From: Crambe crambe
Lineage: Eukaryota > Porifera > Demospongiae > Poecilosclerida > Crambeidae
Direction of reading: 5' to 3'
Length of the DNA: 64,000 nt
NCBI GenBank assembly: GCA_963924555.1
Contig: OZ004598.1
Location: forward strand, 3,496,501 to 3,560,500
A model generated the notes under the pieces. It was given only the letters and a program-made list of their open reading frames with translations. It had not been told where the DNA came from and did not search any database. The translations under genes were made by a program, and so were the position numbers. Positions within the stretch are counted from its first letter, which is position 1, and each line of letters begins with the position of its first letter. Shown here in pieces: positions 11,030 to 19,697 of the stretch.

Positions 11030-11790
11030 CTGACCAAAAGGCTGTATGGTTTAATAGTGGACATACTGATGCTGAGATCATGTGTGTGGTGTTCCAGAAA
11101 GTCTACTATCGGAGAAGGGACCCAATCAGCTATCCTACCTGATGACCGATGTATGCAGTCTTCTTGGAATTACAAAATTGAATACTACAGCATACCATCT
11201 TCAGTGTGATGGCCTCACCGAGAGGTTTAATCGTACTCTCGTACTCTGATATGCAAGCATGTTGATATGGGAAGCAGTGGGACAAGTATTTACATGGGAT
11301 GCCTATGAGGCAACAGGCGAGAAGCCATCTTACCTTCTTTATGGTAGCTATCCTATTGAAGCTGCATTTCTTCCTGCTAATGAGGTAGAAGGGGCTGACC
11401 TGACAGGCTACCGATGCGACAGGAACTCACTGAGATACTCAGTCAATCCAGAAAACCCAGAAGCATTGCAAAAAGTACTATAATAAGGTGAACAAATGTT
11501 CTCCTATGCAGTTCAAGATTGGCGGTCTAGTGCTATTTCGATTTCCTCAGGAAGAGTCCGGGAAGTTTCAGAAGTTATCTCGTCTGTGGCATGGACCCTA
11601 TATATATTGAGTTTTTGAGGTGACTCCAACCGGCATTGCAGGAAAACGTGTCTACACTTCAAAAGATGATATTATTCATGTACACTTAAATCTGAGTTAC
11701 CCTAGTTATCTGACCATCCCTCTACTATGGAAGAAAGTAAGCTCGGGGCAAGCTCTAACTGGAGGAGGGGGTGTGCGACAGTAACATTAA
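11030..11790 (+). pseudogene. Ty3/gypsy-type retrotransposon integrase remnant
   Basis: Translation around 11110-11240 gives TQSAILPDDRCMQSS in one frame and, allowing shifts, the integrase-core pattern S-D-x-G-T-Q followed by LLGITKLNTTAYHLQCDGLTER and FNRTL. From 11310 TGEKPSYLLYG and later NKCSPMQFKIGGLVLFRFPQ and SRLWHGPY match the C-terminal integrase region of Ty3/gypsy polyproteins. The frame is interrupted (for example the stop near 11612) and no reverse transcriptase or LTRs were found. It lies inside the segment bounded by GGACC-rich repeats and may be a nested insertion. Confidence 0.7.
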
Positions 11791-12100
11791 TTGTTACTTT
11801 TATCATTACTAACTGTTATGTAATCATCATTGTGATTTCACTTATGACGTAATCTTGTATCACATGTTCACTCCTTGATCTAATATCACTTGAGATGCTG
11901 CCTGGTGACATTACATGAATAACATATCTGATATAAAGTAGTCTTGTCCTACATGTAAATAATAACCAGATAGTCAACAAGTGAATTTTATATAGCATGC
12001 AGTTATATTCCTACATAGGCATCCTTTCAAGGAAAAAACAACTTGATAAACTTCAATAGACTTGATTAACTTATAATTATCGGGAGGAGGGTGGGTTAAT
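11791..12100. other. A+T-rich spacer, nothing recognised
   Basis: Sequence between the integrase remnant and the minisatellite. No repeat or coding signal was identified. Confidence 0.4.
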
Positions 12101-12106
12101 CTTCAA

Positions 12107-12860
12107 AGCCAGGTCCACTGGACCTGCCTAAATTTCAGCAGCAAAACTGGACCAGGTCCACTGTTTTCCCCTGCCAAAAATGGACCTGCTTGGATTTCGA
12201 CAGCGAAACTGGAACCGGGTCCACTTTTTTCCCCTGCCAAAAATGGACCTGCCTGGATTTCGGCAGGAAACTGGACCGGGTCCACTTTTTTCCCCTGCCA
12301 AAAATGGACCTGCCTGGATTTCGGCAGGAAACTGGACCGGGTCCACTTTTTTCCCCTGCCAAAAATGGACCTGCCTGGATTTCGACAGCGAAACTGGACC
12401 GGGTCCACTTTTTTCCCCTGCCAAAAATGGACCTGCCTGGATTTCGGCAGGAAACTGGACCGGGTCCACTTTTTTCCCCTGCCAAAAATGGACCTGCCTG
12501 GATTTTGACAGCGAAACTGGACCGGGTCCACTTTTTTCCCCTGCCAAAAATGGACCTGCCTGGATTTTGACAGCGAAACTGGACCGGGTCCACTTTTTTC
12601 CCCTGCCAAAAATGGACCTGCCTGGATTTTGACAGCGAAACTGGACCGGGTCCACTTTTTTCCCCTGCCAAAAATGGACCTGCCTGGATTTTGACAGCGA
12701 AACTGGACCGGGTCCACTTTTTTCCCCTGCCAAAAACGGACCTGCTTAGAATTTGACAGCGAAACTGGACCGGGTCCACTTTTTTCCCCTGCCAAAAACG
12801 GACCTGCTTAGAATTTGACAGCGAAACTGGACCGGGTCCACTTTTTTCCCCTGCCAAACT
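12107..12860. repeat. minisatellite, ~12 copies of a 61-62-bp GGACC-rich unit
   Basis: Tandem units consist of ACTGGACCGGGTCCACTTTT, TTCCCCTGCCAAAAATGGAC and CTGCCTGGATTT(C/T)(G/G)(A/G)CAG. Two length variants differ by 1 bp (CGGCAGGAAAC, 61 bp; GACAGCGAAAC, 62 bp). Each contains the near-palindrome TGGACCGGGTCCA. Copies are very alike, so the array is young or homogenised. Open frames exist on both strands in several phases simply because the unit lacks stops. Confidence 0.95.
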
Positions 12861-13012
12861 GGACCGGGTCCACTTTTTTCTTGATAAATGGACCAGGTCC
12901 ACTTTTGGCAAGGCAGGTCCACTTTTGGCAGAAAAAAGTGGACCCCCCGGTCCATTTTTTCTGCCAAAAGTGGACCGGGGGGTCCACTTTTTTCCCGGTC
13001 CACTTTTGGCAT
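12861..13012. repeat. compound inverted GGACC repeats at the right end of the array
   Basis: Here the GGACC motif alternates in orientation: GGTCCACTTTTGGCA, GAAAAAAGTGGACCCCCC, CCAAAAGTGGACCGGGGGG, GGTCCACTTTTTTCCC. These give several overlapping hairpins. Together with the left block at 10488 they bracket a ~2.5-kb segment. Confidence 0.8.
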
Positions 13013-13100
13013 GACAGACTACTTTCCCTGTGACTCTGGATCCTGGGTAGTAGCTATAGTCATCACTATCACAAATAGTAATACTAATCTTTTTAACCAT
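13013..13100 (-). pseudogene. alpha-arrestin-like N-terminal fragment (copy 5)
   Basis: The minus-strand start MVKKISITICDSDDYSYYPG continues to GKVV and is then cut by the GGACC repeat. Upstream (13101-13180) the paralogue 5' UTR and a TTATAAAAGAT element are kept, with short tandem TGATTGATGATT repeats inserted. Only ~30 codons remain, so this is a truncated copy broken by the repeat unit. Confidence 0.85.
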
Positions 13101-13270
13101 CTTTACTGCAGTCCTCTAGTTTTTATGATTGATGATTGATGATTTTTATGATTGATGATTGATCCAGCCATCTTTTATAATAAGCCTGCCCTACAGATTT
13201 CGTTTGGGGACAATGTTAGCTATACATTTCCTATGATCTCTGAGACAATGTAATACTTCCTTCCTCTCTC

Positions 13271-13673
13271 GCTAATAGAGTGGCTCTGACTTGACAGGAA
13301 ACAAGTGAATAACATAACTGACCTTTTGGTACACTTCATGCTCTGGAAAGTCTTTGCCCACTGACATCAACATGATTCATGCCACTTATCCTTTTGTGGT
13401 CACTCAGTGTTTCCTTTAGAACATTCTGGAGTTAAACAACCACAAATCCTTTTGTGGTAGCCAGTATCTCCTGTTAGGAGTTCACAGTTATAACTCCAAG
13501 AGGCCATCACCAACACCTTTTATTCAATAGTATAGCTAATTTATGTTCCTATACCTAATGCTATTCTCATGCACACTCAGCTTATAATACAATATCTATA
13601 CCTATAATATTATGCCTGAGTAGCTATTAGCTAGTCTTTAATTTCCTCTTCTTGAGGTCTGATGGAGCAGGAC
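13271..13673 (+). repeat. ~400-bp direct repeat, left copy
   Basis: It starts GCTAATAGAGTGGCTCTGAC and ends GATGGAGCAGGA. A diverged copy in the same orientation lies at 15213-15571 (shared blocks ACATAACTGACCTTTTGG, AATGCTATTCT, TTAATTTCCTCTTCTTG). The pair brackets 1.5 kb containing the PHD-finger exons and the 76-bp palindrome. They could be old terminal repeats or two insertions of one element. Confidence 0.7.
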
Positions 13674-13778
13674 TTTTCAGTTTACTCTAAAGAAACATAA
13701 GGGGAAAAACATTTCGTGAAATAAGATGTAGGGGAAAAAGTAAAGAAACAAGATCCATATGGGATCGATCTTTGTTCT

Positions 13779-13876
13779 GTATATCCAGCCAACAATCCCT
13801 ACATATACATTGGGTAGCTTCAGATTATAGTGCAGTAATGTACGTATATGTAGGGATTGTTGGCTGGATATCCCTG
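13779..13876. repeat. hairpin-forming inverted repeat, ~28-bp arms
   Basis: TATCCAGCCAACAATCCCTA (left) and TAGGGATTGTTGGCTGGATA (right) are exact inverted copies. The arms extend through ACATATAC/GTATATGT around a ~40-bp loop. The TCCCTAC motif resembles the ends of the 8149 and 8440 elements. Confidence 0.85.
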
Positions 13877-13880
13877 CTTA

Positions 13881-14239
13881 GAGCAACTGGTAACATGTCA
13901 GAAAAGTGCTCGGTCAAGACAGCATAAAGCTCCAGATTCCAAATCAGATTCTGTGGATGCTATTGATTCTTCTGATTCTGTAGTTCAAAAGTCCAAAAGC
14001 AAACGACAGGCTGAAAAGAAAACTGGTCAGTTGATTATTGTGCATTATGTGCTATAGCTACACTGTTAATTTTTTGTACAGATAGACCCTGCTTGCTTAA
14101 AGAGTGTAACCACTCTGCTGCATGGAAGTGGATAAAGTGTTCCATTTGTAATGGTTGGTACCACCAAATCTGTGTGGATCTCACCTCAAAAAAAGCTCAA
14201 GCACATGGCTTCATTTTCAAATGCAGTAAATGCGTTTAA
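13881..14239 (+). CDS. PHD-finger protein, last two exons (upstream part not found)
   Basis: Exon A ends ...KSKRQAEKKT at 14025 with a GT donor (GGTCAG). Exon B begins at 14082 after TTTTTTGTACAG and reads through a C4HC3 zinc finger (PCLLKEC, then WIKCSICNGWYHQIC and FKCSKCV) to a stop at 14239. This is the PHD pattern used for histone-tail reading. The upstream side of exon A has no in-frame ATG but has an AG acceptor at about 13880, so it is an internal exon. Ser/Asp-rich and Lys-rich linker precedes the finger. It lies between the two direct repeats, and PHD fingers also occur in some CR1-like retroelement ORF1 proteins, so either a host gene 3' end or a mobile-element relic is possible. 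Confidence 0.55.
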
Positions 14240-14588
14240 AACGGTTTTGTATCAACTATATTATGGTTAACAGTTTATCTTTCTAATGGTTTGTTTATAT
14301 ATCCAGCTGTCCGAGCATACCAATCGTAATTCAATGCTCTGTGTCAGGCGAGGAAAGGGTTTTGCGGGTAACTACAGTTGGTCTAAGTAGGGTGGTCTTC
14401 TATTGATATTTCACACGCATAAAAGTTGTGAGACGATGTAGGCCAGCCCAGAACTTGTGCTTGTCCAATGATGTATCAGTTTGTGCGAGTTTTGGTAAGA
14501 AGATCACTTAGTTGATGGTGCGCTCCATTAGAGTAAGTCGAACGACTTTGATTGTGGGTGTGGTCATGTGATGCCGCCTTCTGCATAT

Positions 14589-14664
14589 GTCATACCCGGG
14601 ACCATCGAGGGTGTTTGGCTTCATGGCCATGAAGCCAAACACCCTCGATGGTCCCGGGTATGAC
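14589..14664. repeat. perfect 76-bp palindrome, no loop
   Basis: Two 38-bp halves meet at TTCATGGCCATGAA and are exactly complementary out to GTCATACCC/GGGTATGAC. Symmetry stops at both flanks (T and T). Such a sequence could extrude as a cruciform, be the fused ends of an element, or be a foldback artefact of library or assembly. Confidence 0.95.
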
Positions 14665-14893
14665 TGTAAGGAATCTTAAGCGTCCGATGTATAGTAAAAT
14701 ACTCTAGCACTTTTCGTTTCCTTTTAGTGCCCCCCTCAGCCTCTTTCACATCAGCAGCCCTGCGTTTTTTTCCCGGTGCTGCTGTGGCATTAGTGGAAGA
14801 CGTACTTATTTCTTCCTCTATCTCAATTTCGTCATAAATGTCATCTAGATACAAATAGAAAGGACTATCATCATCACAGTCACCACTTGCCAT
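14665..14893 (-). CDS. 5' exon of unrecognised acidic/basic nuclear-type protein
   Basis: From ATG at 14893 (minus strand) the frame gives MASGDCDDDSPFYLYLDDIY, an acidic EIEIEEE stretch, then the basic clusters GKKRRA and TKRKRK, which look like nuclear localisation signals. The frame runs into the 76-bp palindrome and stops inside it. A possible donor (TTACA|GTCATA) lies at the palindrome edge. Codon texture and charge pattern look gene-like, but no domain is recognised and no downstream exon was assigned. Confidence 0.35.
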
Positions 14894-15212
14894 CTTGAGG
14901 GCATAGGTCACTTATTACGTACTTTGACGGAATTGTCACGCATGAGTTTAAGCATTAGTCACGTTACTTTCCAAATGGTGTTTGTACGGCTCTATGGGCA
15001 GTTCGACACTCTCCCTCCCTTATTTACTCTTGGTGCTACTTACAGCCATATGCTCTTACTTTCTTTTGCTTTTTGTCTTTGGAGGTGGACATTCCACACT
15101 AGAAAGGACATCCCCCGGAGGTTCTCCGCAATAGTGCTAGTGTACGTACACGTACACTCCGACACCGTATACGCGTATTTTTTTGTGATTAATAGCTGTT
15201 GGGGACTTGGCT

Positions 15213-15571
15213 GCTAATAGAGTGGCTCTGACTTTACAGGAAACCAGTGAATGACATAACTGACCTTTTGGCATACTTCATGCTCCAGAAAGTCTTCTAG
15301 CTAATACATGGCCCATTGACATCAGCACGATTCATGCCACGTGGTAGGTAACTCAGTGTCTCCTTTATCCTGTTGGGATCAAGAACCCAAGTGTGCTGGC
15401 AAGAATATAGGAGTTCATGCCCTTTTATTGTTAGGGCTCAATTATAATTATGCTCCTAACTATAGCTAATGCTATTCTGCATGCTCAGCTTAGATATCTA
15501 GCTACATACAATATCTATAATGCCAGAGTATATTTAGTTTTTAATTTCCTCTTCTTGCTGATGGAGCAGGA
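15213..15571 (+). repeat. ~370-bp direct repeat, right copy
   Basis: Diverged direct copy of 13271-13673, with some internal length differences (for example the segment around TTATCCTGTTGGGATCAAGA). No coding potential was seen. Confidence 0.7.
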
Positions 15572-16030
15572 TGTCCTCGATCTCAGGAAAGCTATCATGC
15601 TATCAAGTAGTCTTAAAAGACACACCTCTCTTGTGCTCTTATTCTCTTGTTAGCGTCTTAATCACCCACTTTCTCTCTAGCTTGAAGTCTTGCTCTTGCT
15701 GCATCACTTGATCTCCTTATTCTGCTATATAGCTGAGCTAGTTGTCTGTTTTATAGTAACTGTAGTAAGCATAGCACAGGTGCTAGCATAACCAGGTAGC
15801 TATAGATGAAAGCTGAGAACAAAAACCAAAAATAAGAACAAAAAACAAAAATGAGAAAATGACAAAAAAAAAAAAGAAGACATTTGAGACTGGATAGCTA
15901 CATACACAACCTTGTGTCTGATGCAGTAAAAAATTCCACAGAGAGATGGCATGACAGAAGAAACGTCCTGACAGCAGGATGAGTCAACACTGACACACTA
16001 AATCAAGTTATGAGCCTAACAGGTCCGAGA
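15572..16030. other. spacer with A-rich repeat, no gene seen
   Basis: Contains AAAACCAAAAATAAGAACA-type A-rich repeats at 15815-15880. No conserved coding sequence was recognised. Confidence 0.4.
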
Positions 16031-16148
16031 CTGGAGTAATAATTATGGTTTCAGTTGCCAAATAAAAAACATATAAAATATATCAAAACATAAACTATAA
16101 CTCTAAATAGCAAGTTAGTTGAAAGCACCTGCTCTAGTACATAGGAAG

Positions 16149-17214
16149 TAGGCCCTGCCATTATTATTTCAGCATAATAATAGACCTTTGTAGCATAATA
16201 GAATAATTCCAGAAATAATTGGAAAGTTTGGGGGAATAATTAGCTACACTGTAAAAACAAAAGTGTTTACTGCACACCATTTCATCCCATGCAGTTTTGT
16301 TTTTAGTGTGTGTAGCTATTAGGATAATTTAGTATGCAGTACACACTTTCGTTTTTATTGTAAATTGGCTTGGATTTTGTTGGATATCTTCACAGGTAAT
16401 ATTTACATGTACGTAGATGATGTACCTAAGCAATTTAGGCAGTAGGCGGAGGAACATAAATTTACCTGAGGGGGCCAACCCCAAACCCCCATTGCACCAT
16501 GTGTACCCGACAATAGTTGTGATTTGATTAAAAAACAAGAATCAAAATAGAGTTGAAAATGTTTCATTTTGCACATGCAGTCATGTAGCTATAATTGTCT
16601 CCTACAATGTTGAATGAAATCTGGGGGGCCAAAATCATAAGTCTAAAAATCTGGGGGGGGGGGGGGCCATGGCCCCCTGGCCCTCCTGGTTCCTCCGCCT
16701 ATGTAACTGAGCTTGCATAGTTTGGCCTGCTGGATAGTAGCAATGGTTTCTGAAGATATTCCAGTTCAAGAGCTGTTGTTTGCCTTAGATAGGTAGAGAA
16801 TCTGATTAAGCCGCATGTAAAAGAAAGGTACGAACCCAAGGGAGTCAAGAGAAGTAAAGGTGCTGCTTCTTTTGAACCACAGAATGTTTCTCTCTCATCT
16901 AGAATTAAAGAACTTCCTGATCAGCATCTTTCTATCAATAAGGGTGAACTCTTGCAATGCATGCAGAGAATTCCTGAACCTATAACATGTCTTTTCCATT
17001 CTTTCCAACAAGCATCCTCACTGCATGACTATAATAGAACATCTGTCAGGTTACAATAATAACACAACATGTGTCACAAACACTATAGAATTTGATGGAA
17101 TACTAGCCTTTCTTGCTGGAATAATTAGAGGTTTGGGGGGAATAATTAACAGCTTTTTGAGAATAAAAGAATAGAATAAAAGGGAAGAAATTGGGAATAA
17201 TATGGCAGAGCCTA
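16149..17214. mobile_element. non-autonomous hAT-type transposon with 8-bp target duplication
   Basis: The left end TAGGCCCTGCCATTATTATT and the inverted right end (TAGGCTCTGCCATATTATT on the other strand) are matching terminal repeats. They are flanked by ATAGGAAG and GTAGGAAG, an 8-bp target-site duplication with one mismatch. The uninterrupted site GTAGGAAG is seen in the paralogue at about 18478. Interior 16805-16990 (+) encodes RIKELPDQHLSINKGELLQC, resembling the BED/zinc-finger N-terminus of hAT transposases. Only ~60 codons remain. An 8-bp duplication and TAG-type ends fit the hAT superfamily. A nested inverted pair TAGGCGGAGGAAC/GTTCCTCCGCCTA lies at 16443-16700. Confidence 0.8.
16245..16314. 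repeat. 70-bp TA-flanked MITE
   Basis: TACACTGTAAAAACAAAA and TTTTGTTTTTAGTGTGTGTA are imperfect inverted ends around a short centre. It lies inside the larger hAT-type element. A related end TACACTGCAAAA occurs at 20918-21095. Confidence 0.6.
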
Positions 17215-17600
17215 GTAGGAAGGGAGGGGTCAGTTCTCTCTTCCTCTGTCATGTCTGAAAAGTCATGGTGAAATGAAAAATCATTATGCATATTATGGCT
17301 AAGAGCCTGTTGCAGCTGCATGTCAAACTGCACTGGCTCTCAATTACCTTGGATGTCAGTGTGTAATCATTACAGGTATTCCCATTATACTCCATGGGAC
17401 TTTTACTGTGGTAATTATGTCGTATTCAACACTGATACATGAGCAGTCTTGTAGCAGTAATGTTGCAAAAGCTTGAGTGGGTATCGTCAGATTACAGCTG
17501 AATGACTGGATTTCGCCTGCACTTATTACTTTGGTTATTTCGGTTAAAGTTTTCTTTGTTGTCCTGTAGCTACTTGCCAAATATCTTTCTTGCACCCTTC

Positions 17601-18437
17601 CCTATGGCCCAGTGTGTGTGTTCCTAGTCCTGTAACCCCACCTATCTAAAAATCCTGGATCCAGCCCTGTGTGATTTACCACGTAATGTCATAACTTTTG
17701 CACAAATTGAATCCAAGAAATTTAAGTCCAAAATTTTCCCTAAATGTGCACATGTGCATTAGCTATAATTATGACAGCATGAGTATAGGCAAGAAGGGTG
17801 AAGCATCTCAAAAACAAACTCTGAAATGACACATGCAGTCACAGGAAGGAAATCACAGTTAGTATGCACCGAGTTAAGCCAAAGTACTCAAAGATATCTT
17901 TGAAGTGACACATGCAAGGTCACAGGTGCGATCGTTAAGGAAATCACAGTTAGTATGCATTGAGTTATCCAATGACTCTGAAAGTGCAAGCCAAAATGGA
18001 TGTGTCATGTATACATAGACTCTTGGCCATAGCCTTAGATGATGGCTGTAGTAGCCACATTAGTTAACTACCTGTAGCAGAACACAAAGTTGTTCAAAAA
18101 AAATAGACACGGCTGCATAAGCAAGTAGCTAGGCATGATCAAATTGTATCATTTTATCTACAGGCTTGGGAACAAAAGGGGAGGGGGGGTTGCAACCCCT
18201 TCAACCCCACCCCTGGATCCAGCCCTGAAGTGAACATTTTTGTGTGAAGAAAGGTGAAGACTTGTAGCTATACTTTAAGTCTGGCCTAGAATAAGATGGT
18301 ACATGGCAGTGAATAAATGAGGGTTTAATCCTTATCCAGAATCTGGTGGATTTACCCTAATTATGGTTTCAGTTACCAAACTTAAATCAATTCAAAATGT
18401 AAACTATAAGTCTAAATAGCAAGCTAATTAGCTATAG
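17601..18437. other. intergenic with TE-end motifs and 3' flank of arrestin copy 7
   Basis: CTGGATCCAGCCCTG occurs in the same orientation at about 17655 and 18212, typical of right ends of hAT-like elements, but no complete element was defined. A direct duplication GGAAATCACAGTTAGTATGCA occurs near 17846 and 17938. From 18344 the sequence is the arrestin 3' flank. Confidence 0.45.
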
Positions 18438-19502
18438 TTAGTTGAAAGCACCTGCTCTATGGCATGCTTCATAGTATGTAGGAAGGGAGGGCTCAGTTCT
18501 CTCTTCCTTTGTCATGTTTGAAAAGTCATGATGAAATGAAAAATCATTATGCATATTATGGCTAAGAGCCTGTTGCAGCTGCATGTCAAACTGCACTGGC
18601 TCTTGCCCTGGATGTCGGTCTGCAATCATTAGAGGTATTCCCATTTTCTTGTTTATACTCCATGGGATTTTTACTGTGATGATTATGTCGTATTCAACAC
18701 TGATACATGAGCAGTCTTGTAGCAGTAATGTTGCAAAAGCTTGAGTGGGTATCGTCAGATTACAGCTGAATGACTGGATTTCGCCTGCTCTTATCACTGG
18801 GCTTATTACTTTGGTTATTTCGGTTAAAGTTTTTCTTTGTTGTCCTGTACTTGCAATGAATTTATCTTCCCTCAGCAATGCACATTTGATGTGAATGTTT
18901 CTTGAACTTTCATTTCTCACATGCATAGTATATGGTATACTTTCACCGGGAGAGAATCCTGTACGTGGTAAATCACATGTCGCAGTAATGGAGCCAAGCT
19001 TATGCCAGAACAAGCTCAATTTTTTGACTGTGGTCACTGTTTTGGGGTTCTGAAACAAGCTCAGAATATCTGATCGCTTTTTGACAGTGATGACATGTGT
19101 TGTTTGAAAATCATGTTTCAGCAATCCAATTCTCGACACTGTCACTCCAACCTGGTAATTCACACGCCCAATGCGACCTTCGAAAGAGTGTGGTATATTT
19201 TGTGGAAGTCGAAATTCAAAGGGAAAAGTGTATTCACCAATGGGGAGGTTGTTGGTAGGTGAGTTCTCCAAGGACCACACAACTGATTCCTCTCGAACAT
19301 ACTGAATGTGGTTAGTACGGCAAACTTCATTCTTTTCTCCTTCTGTCCATCGAACGTGGGCTGCACCATAGAGACCAATGGCTATATTTTTGTACTTCTT
19401 TGGTTTATCCACAGTAATAACCACTTTCCCCCTCACTATGGATCCTGGGTAGTAGACACTGTGATAATAATCACTAATAGTTATACTAATATCTTTAACC
19501 AT
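18438..19502 (-). CDS. arrestin domain-containing protein (alpha-arrestin-like), intact copy, 354 aa
   Basis: Single-exon frame starting MVKDISITISDYYHSVYYPG. Residues ~1-130 are Arrestin_N-like (RGKVVITVDKPKKYKNIAIG, YVREESVVWSLENSPTNNLP). Residues ~145-295 are Arrestin_C-like (CDLPRTGFSPGESIPYTMHV, LREDKFIAS, DCSCISVEYDIIITVKIPW). The tail of ~55 residues carries HNDFSFHHDFSNMTKEERTE and LPTYYEA, which is close to but not a canonical PPxY motif. Predicted cytosolic trafficking adaptor. About 60-70% identical to the copy at 6552-7547 by eye, so more diverged from the plus-strand group. Upstream are the conserved CTAGAGGACTGCAGT and ACAAAAGAT elements. Confidence 0.85.
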   Translation of the reverse strand: MVKDISITISDYYHSVYYPGSIVRGKVVITVDKPKKYKNIAIGLYGAAHVRWTEGEKNEVCRTNHIQYVREESVVWSLENSPTNNLPIGEYTFPFEFRLPQNIPHSFEGRIGRVNYQVGVTVSRIGLLKHDFQTTHVITVKKRSDILSLFQNPKTVTTVKKLSLFWHKLGSITATCDLPRTGFSPGESIPYTMHVRNESSRNIHIKCALLREDKFIASTGQQRKTLTEITKVISPVIRAGEIQSFSCNLTIPTQAFATLLLQDCSCISVEYDIIITVKIPWSINKKMGIPLMIADRHPGQEPVQFDMQLQQALSHNMHNDFSFHHDFSNMTKEERTEPSLPTYYEACHRAGAFN

Positions 19503-19697
19503 CTTTATAGTTACTGCAGTCCTCTAGCTACTAGCCGGCTTTTGAACGTGGTTGACAACCCAGTCATCTTTTGTAGCCAGCCAGCCAGCCATACAAATTA
19601 TTTCACAGTTGCACTTCCTCCTTCCTCTACACTTCCTCTTTTGGCTACTGATTATGTTCACCTTGCTTGACGTTTGACCCGGTGTCCGGAACAAAAA

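Larger units (their letters stand above)
16030..17600 (-). pseudogene. alpha-arrestin-like C-terminal copy 6, split by a transposon
   Basis: On the minus strand 17600 to 17215 encodes the end of the Arrestin_C domain (TKVISAGEIQSFSCNLTIPT, FATLLLQDCSCIS, then QFDMQLQQALSHNMHNDFSF). It has a small deletion (HSPVIRA lost) and a frame break near 17345. The matching 3' flank continues at 16030-16148, identical in order to 18344-18480 of copy 7. The two parts are separated by the hAT-type insertion 16149-17214. It lacks everything upstream of the last third, so it is a partial duplicate of copy 7. Confidence 0.85.

Noticed and set aside
12103-13100. Long repetitive reading frames (200-320 codons) across the minisatellite on both strands
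   Set aside because: They arise because a stop-free 61-62-bp unit is repeated; they shift phase, have no start context and no domain. Only the ~30-codon arrestin start at the 5' end of one is real.
13857-13880. Start codon of the PHD-finger ORF at 13857
   Set aside because: The codon there is TTG, inside a hairpin arm; an internal exon starting at the AG acceptor near 13880 is more plausible.
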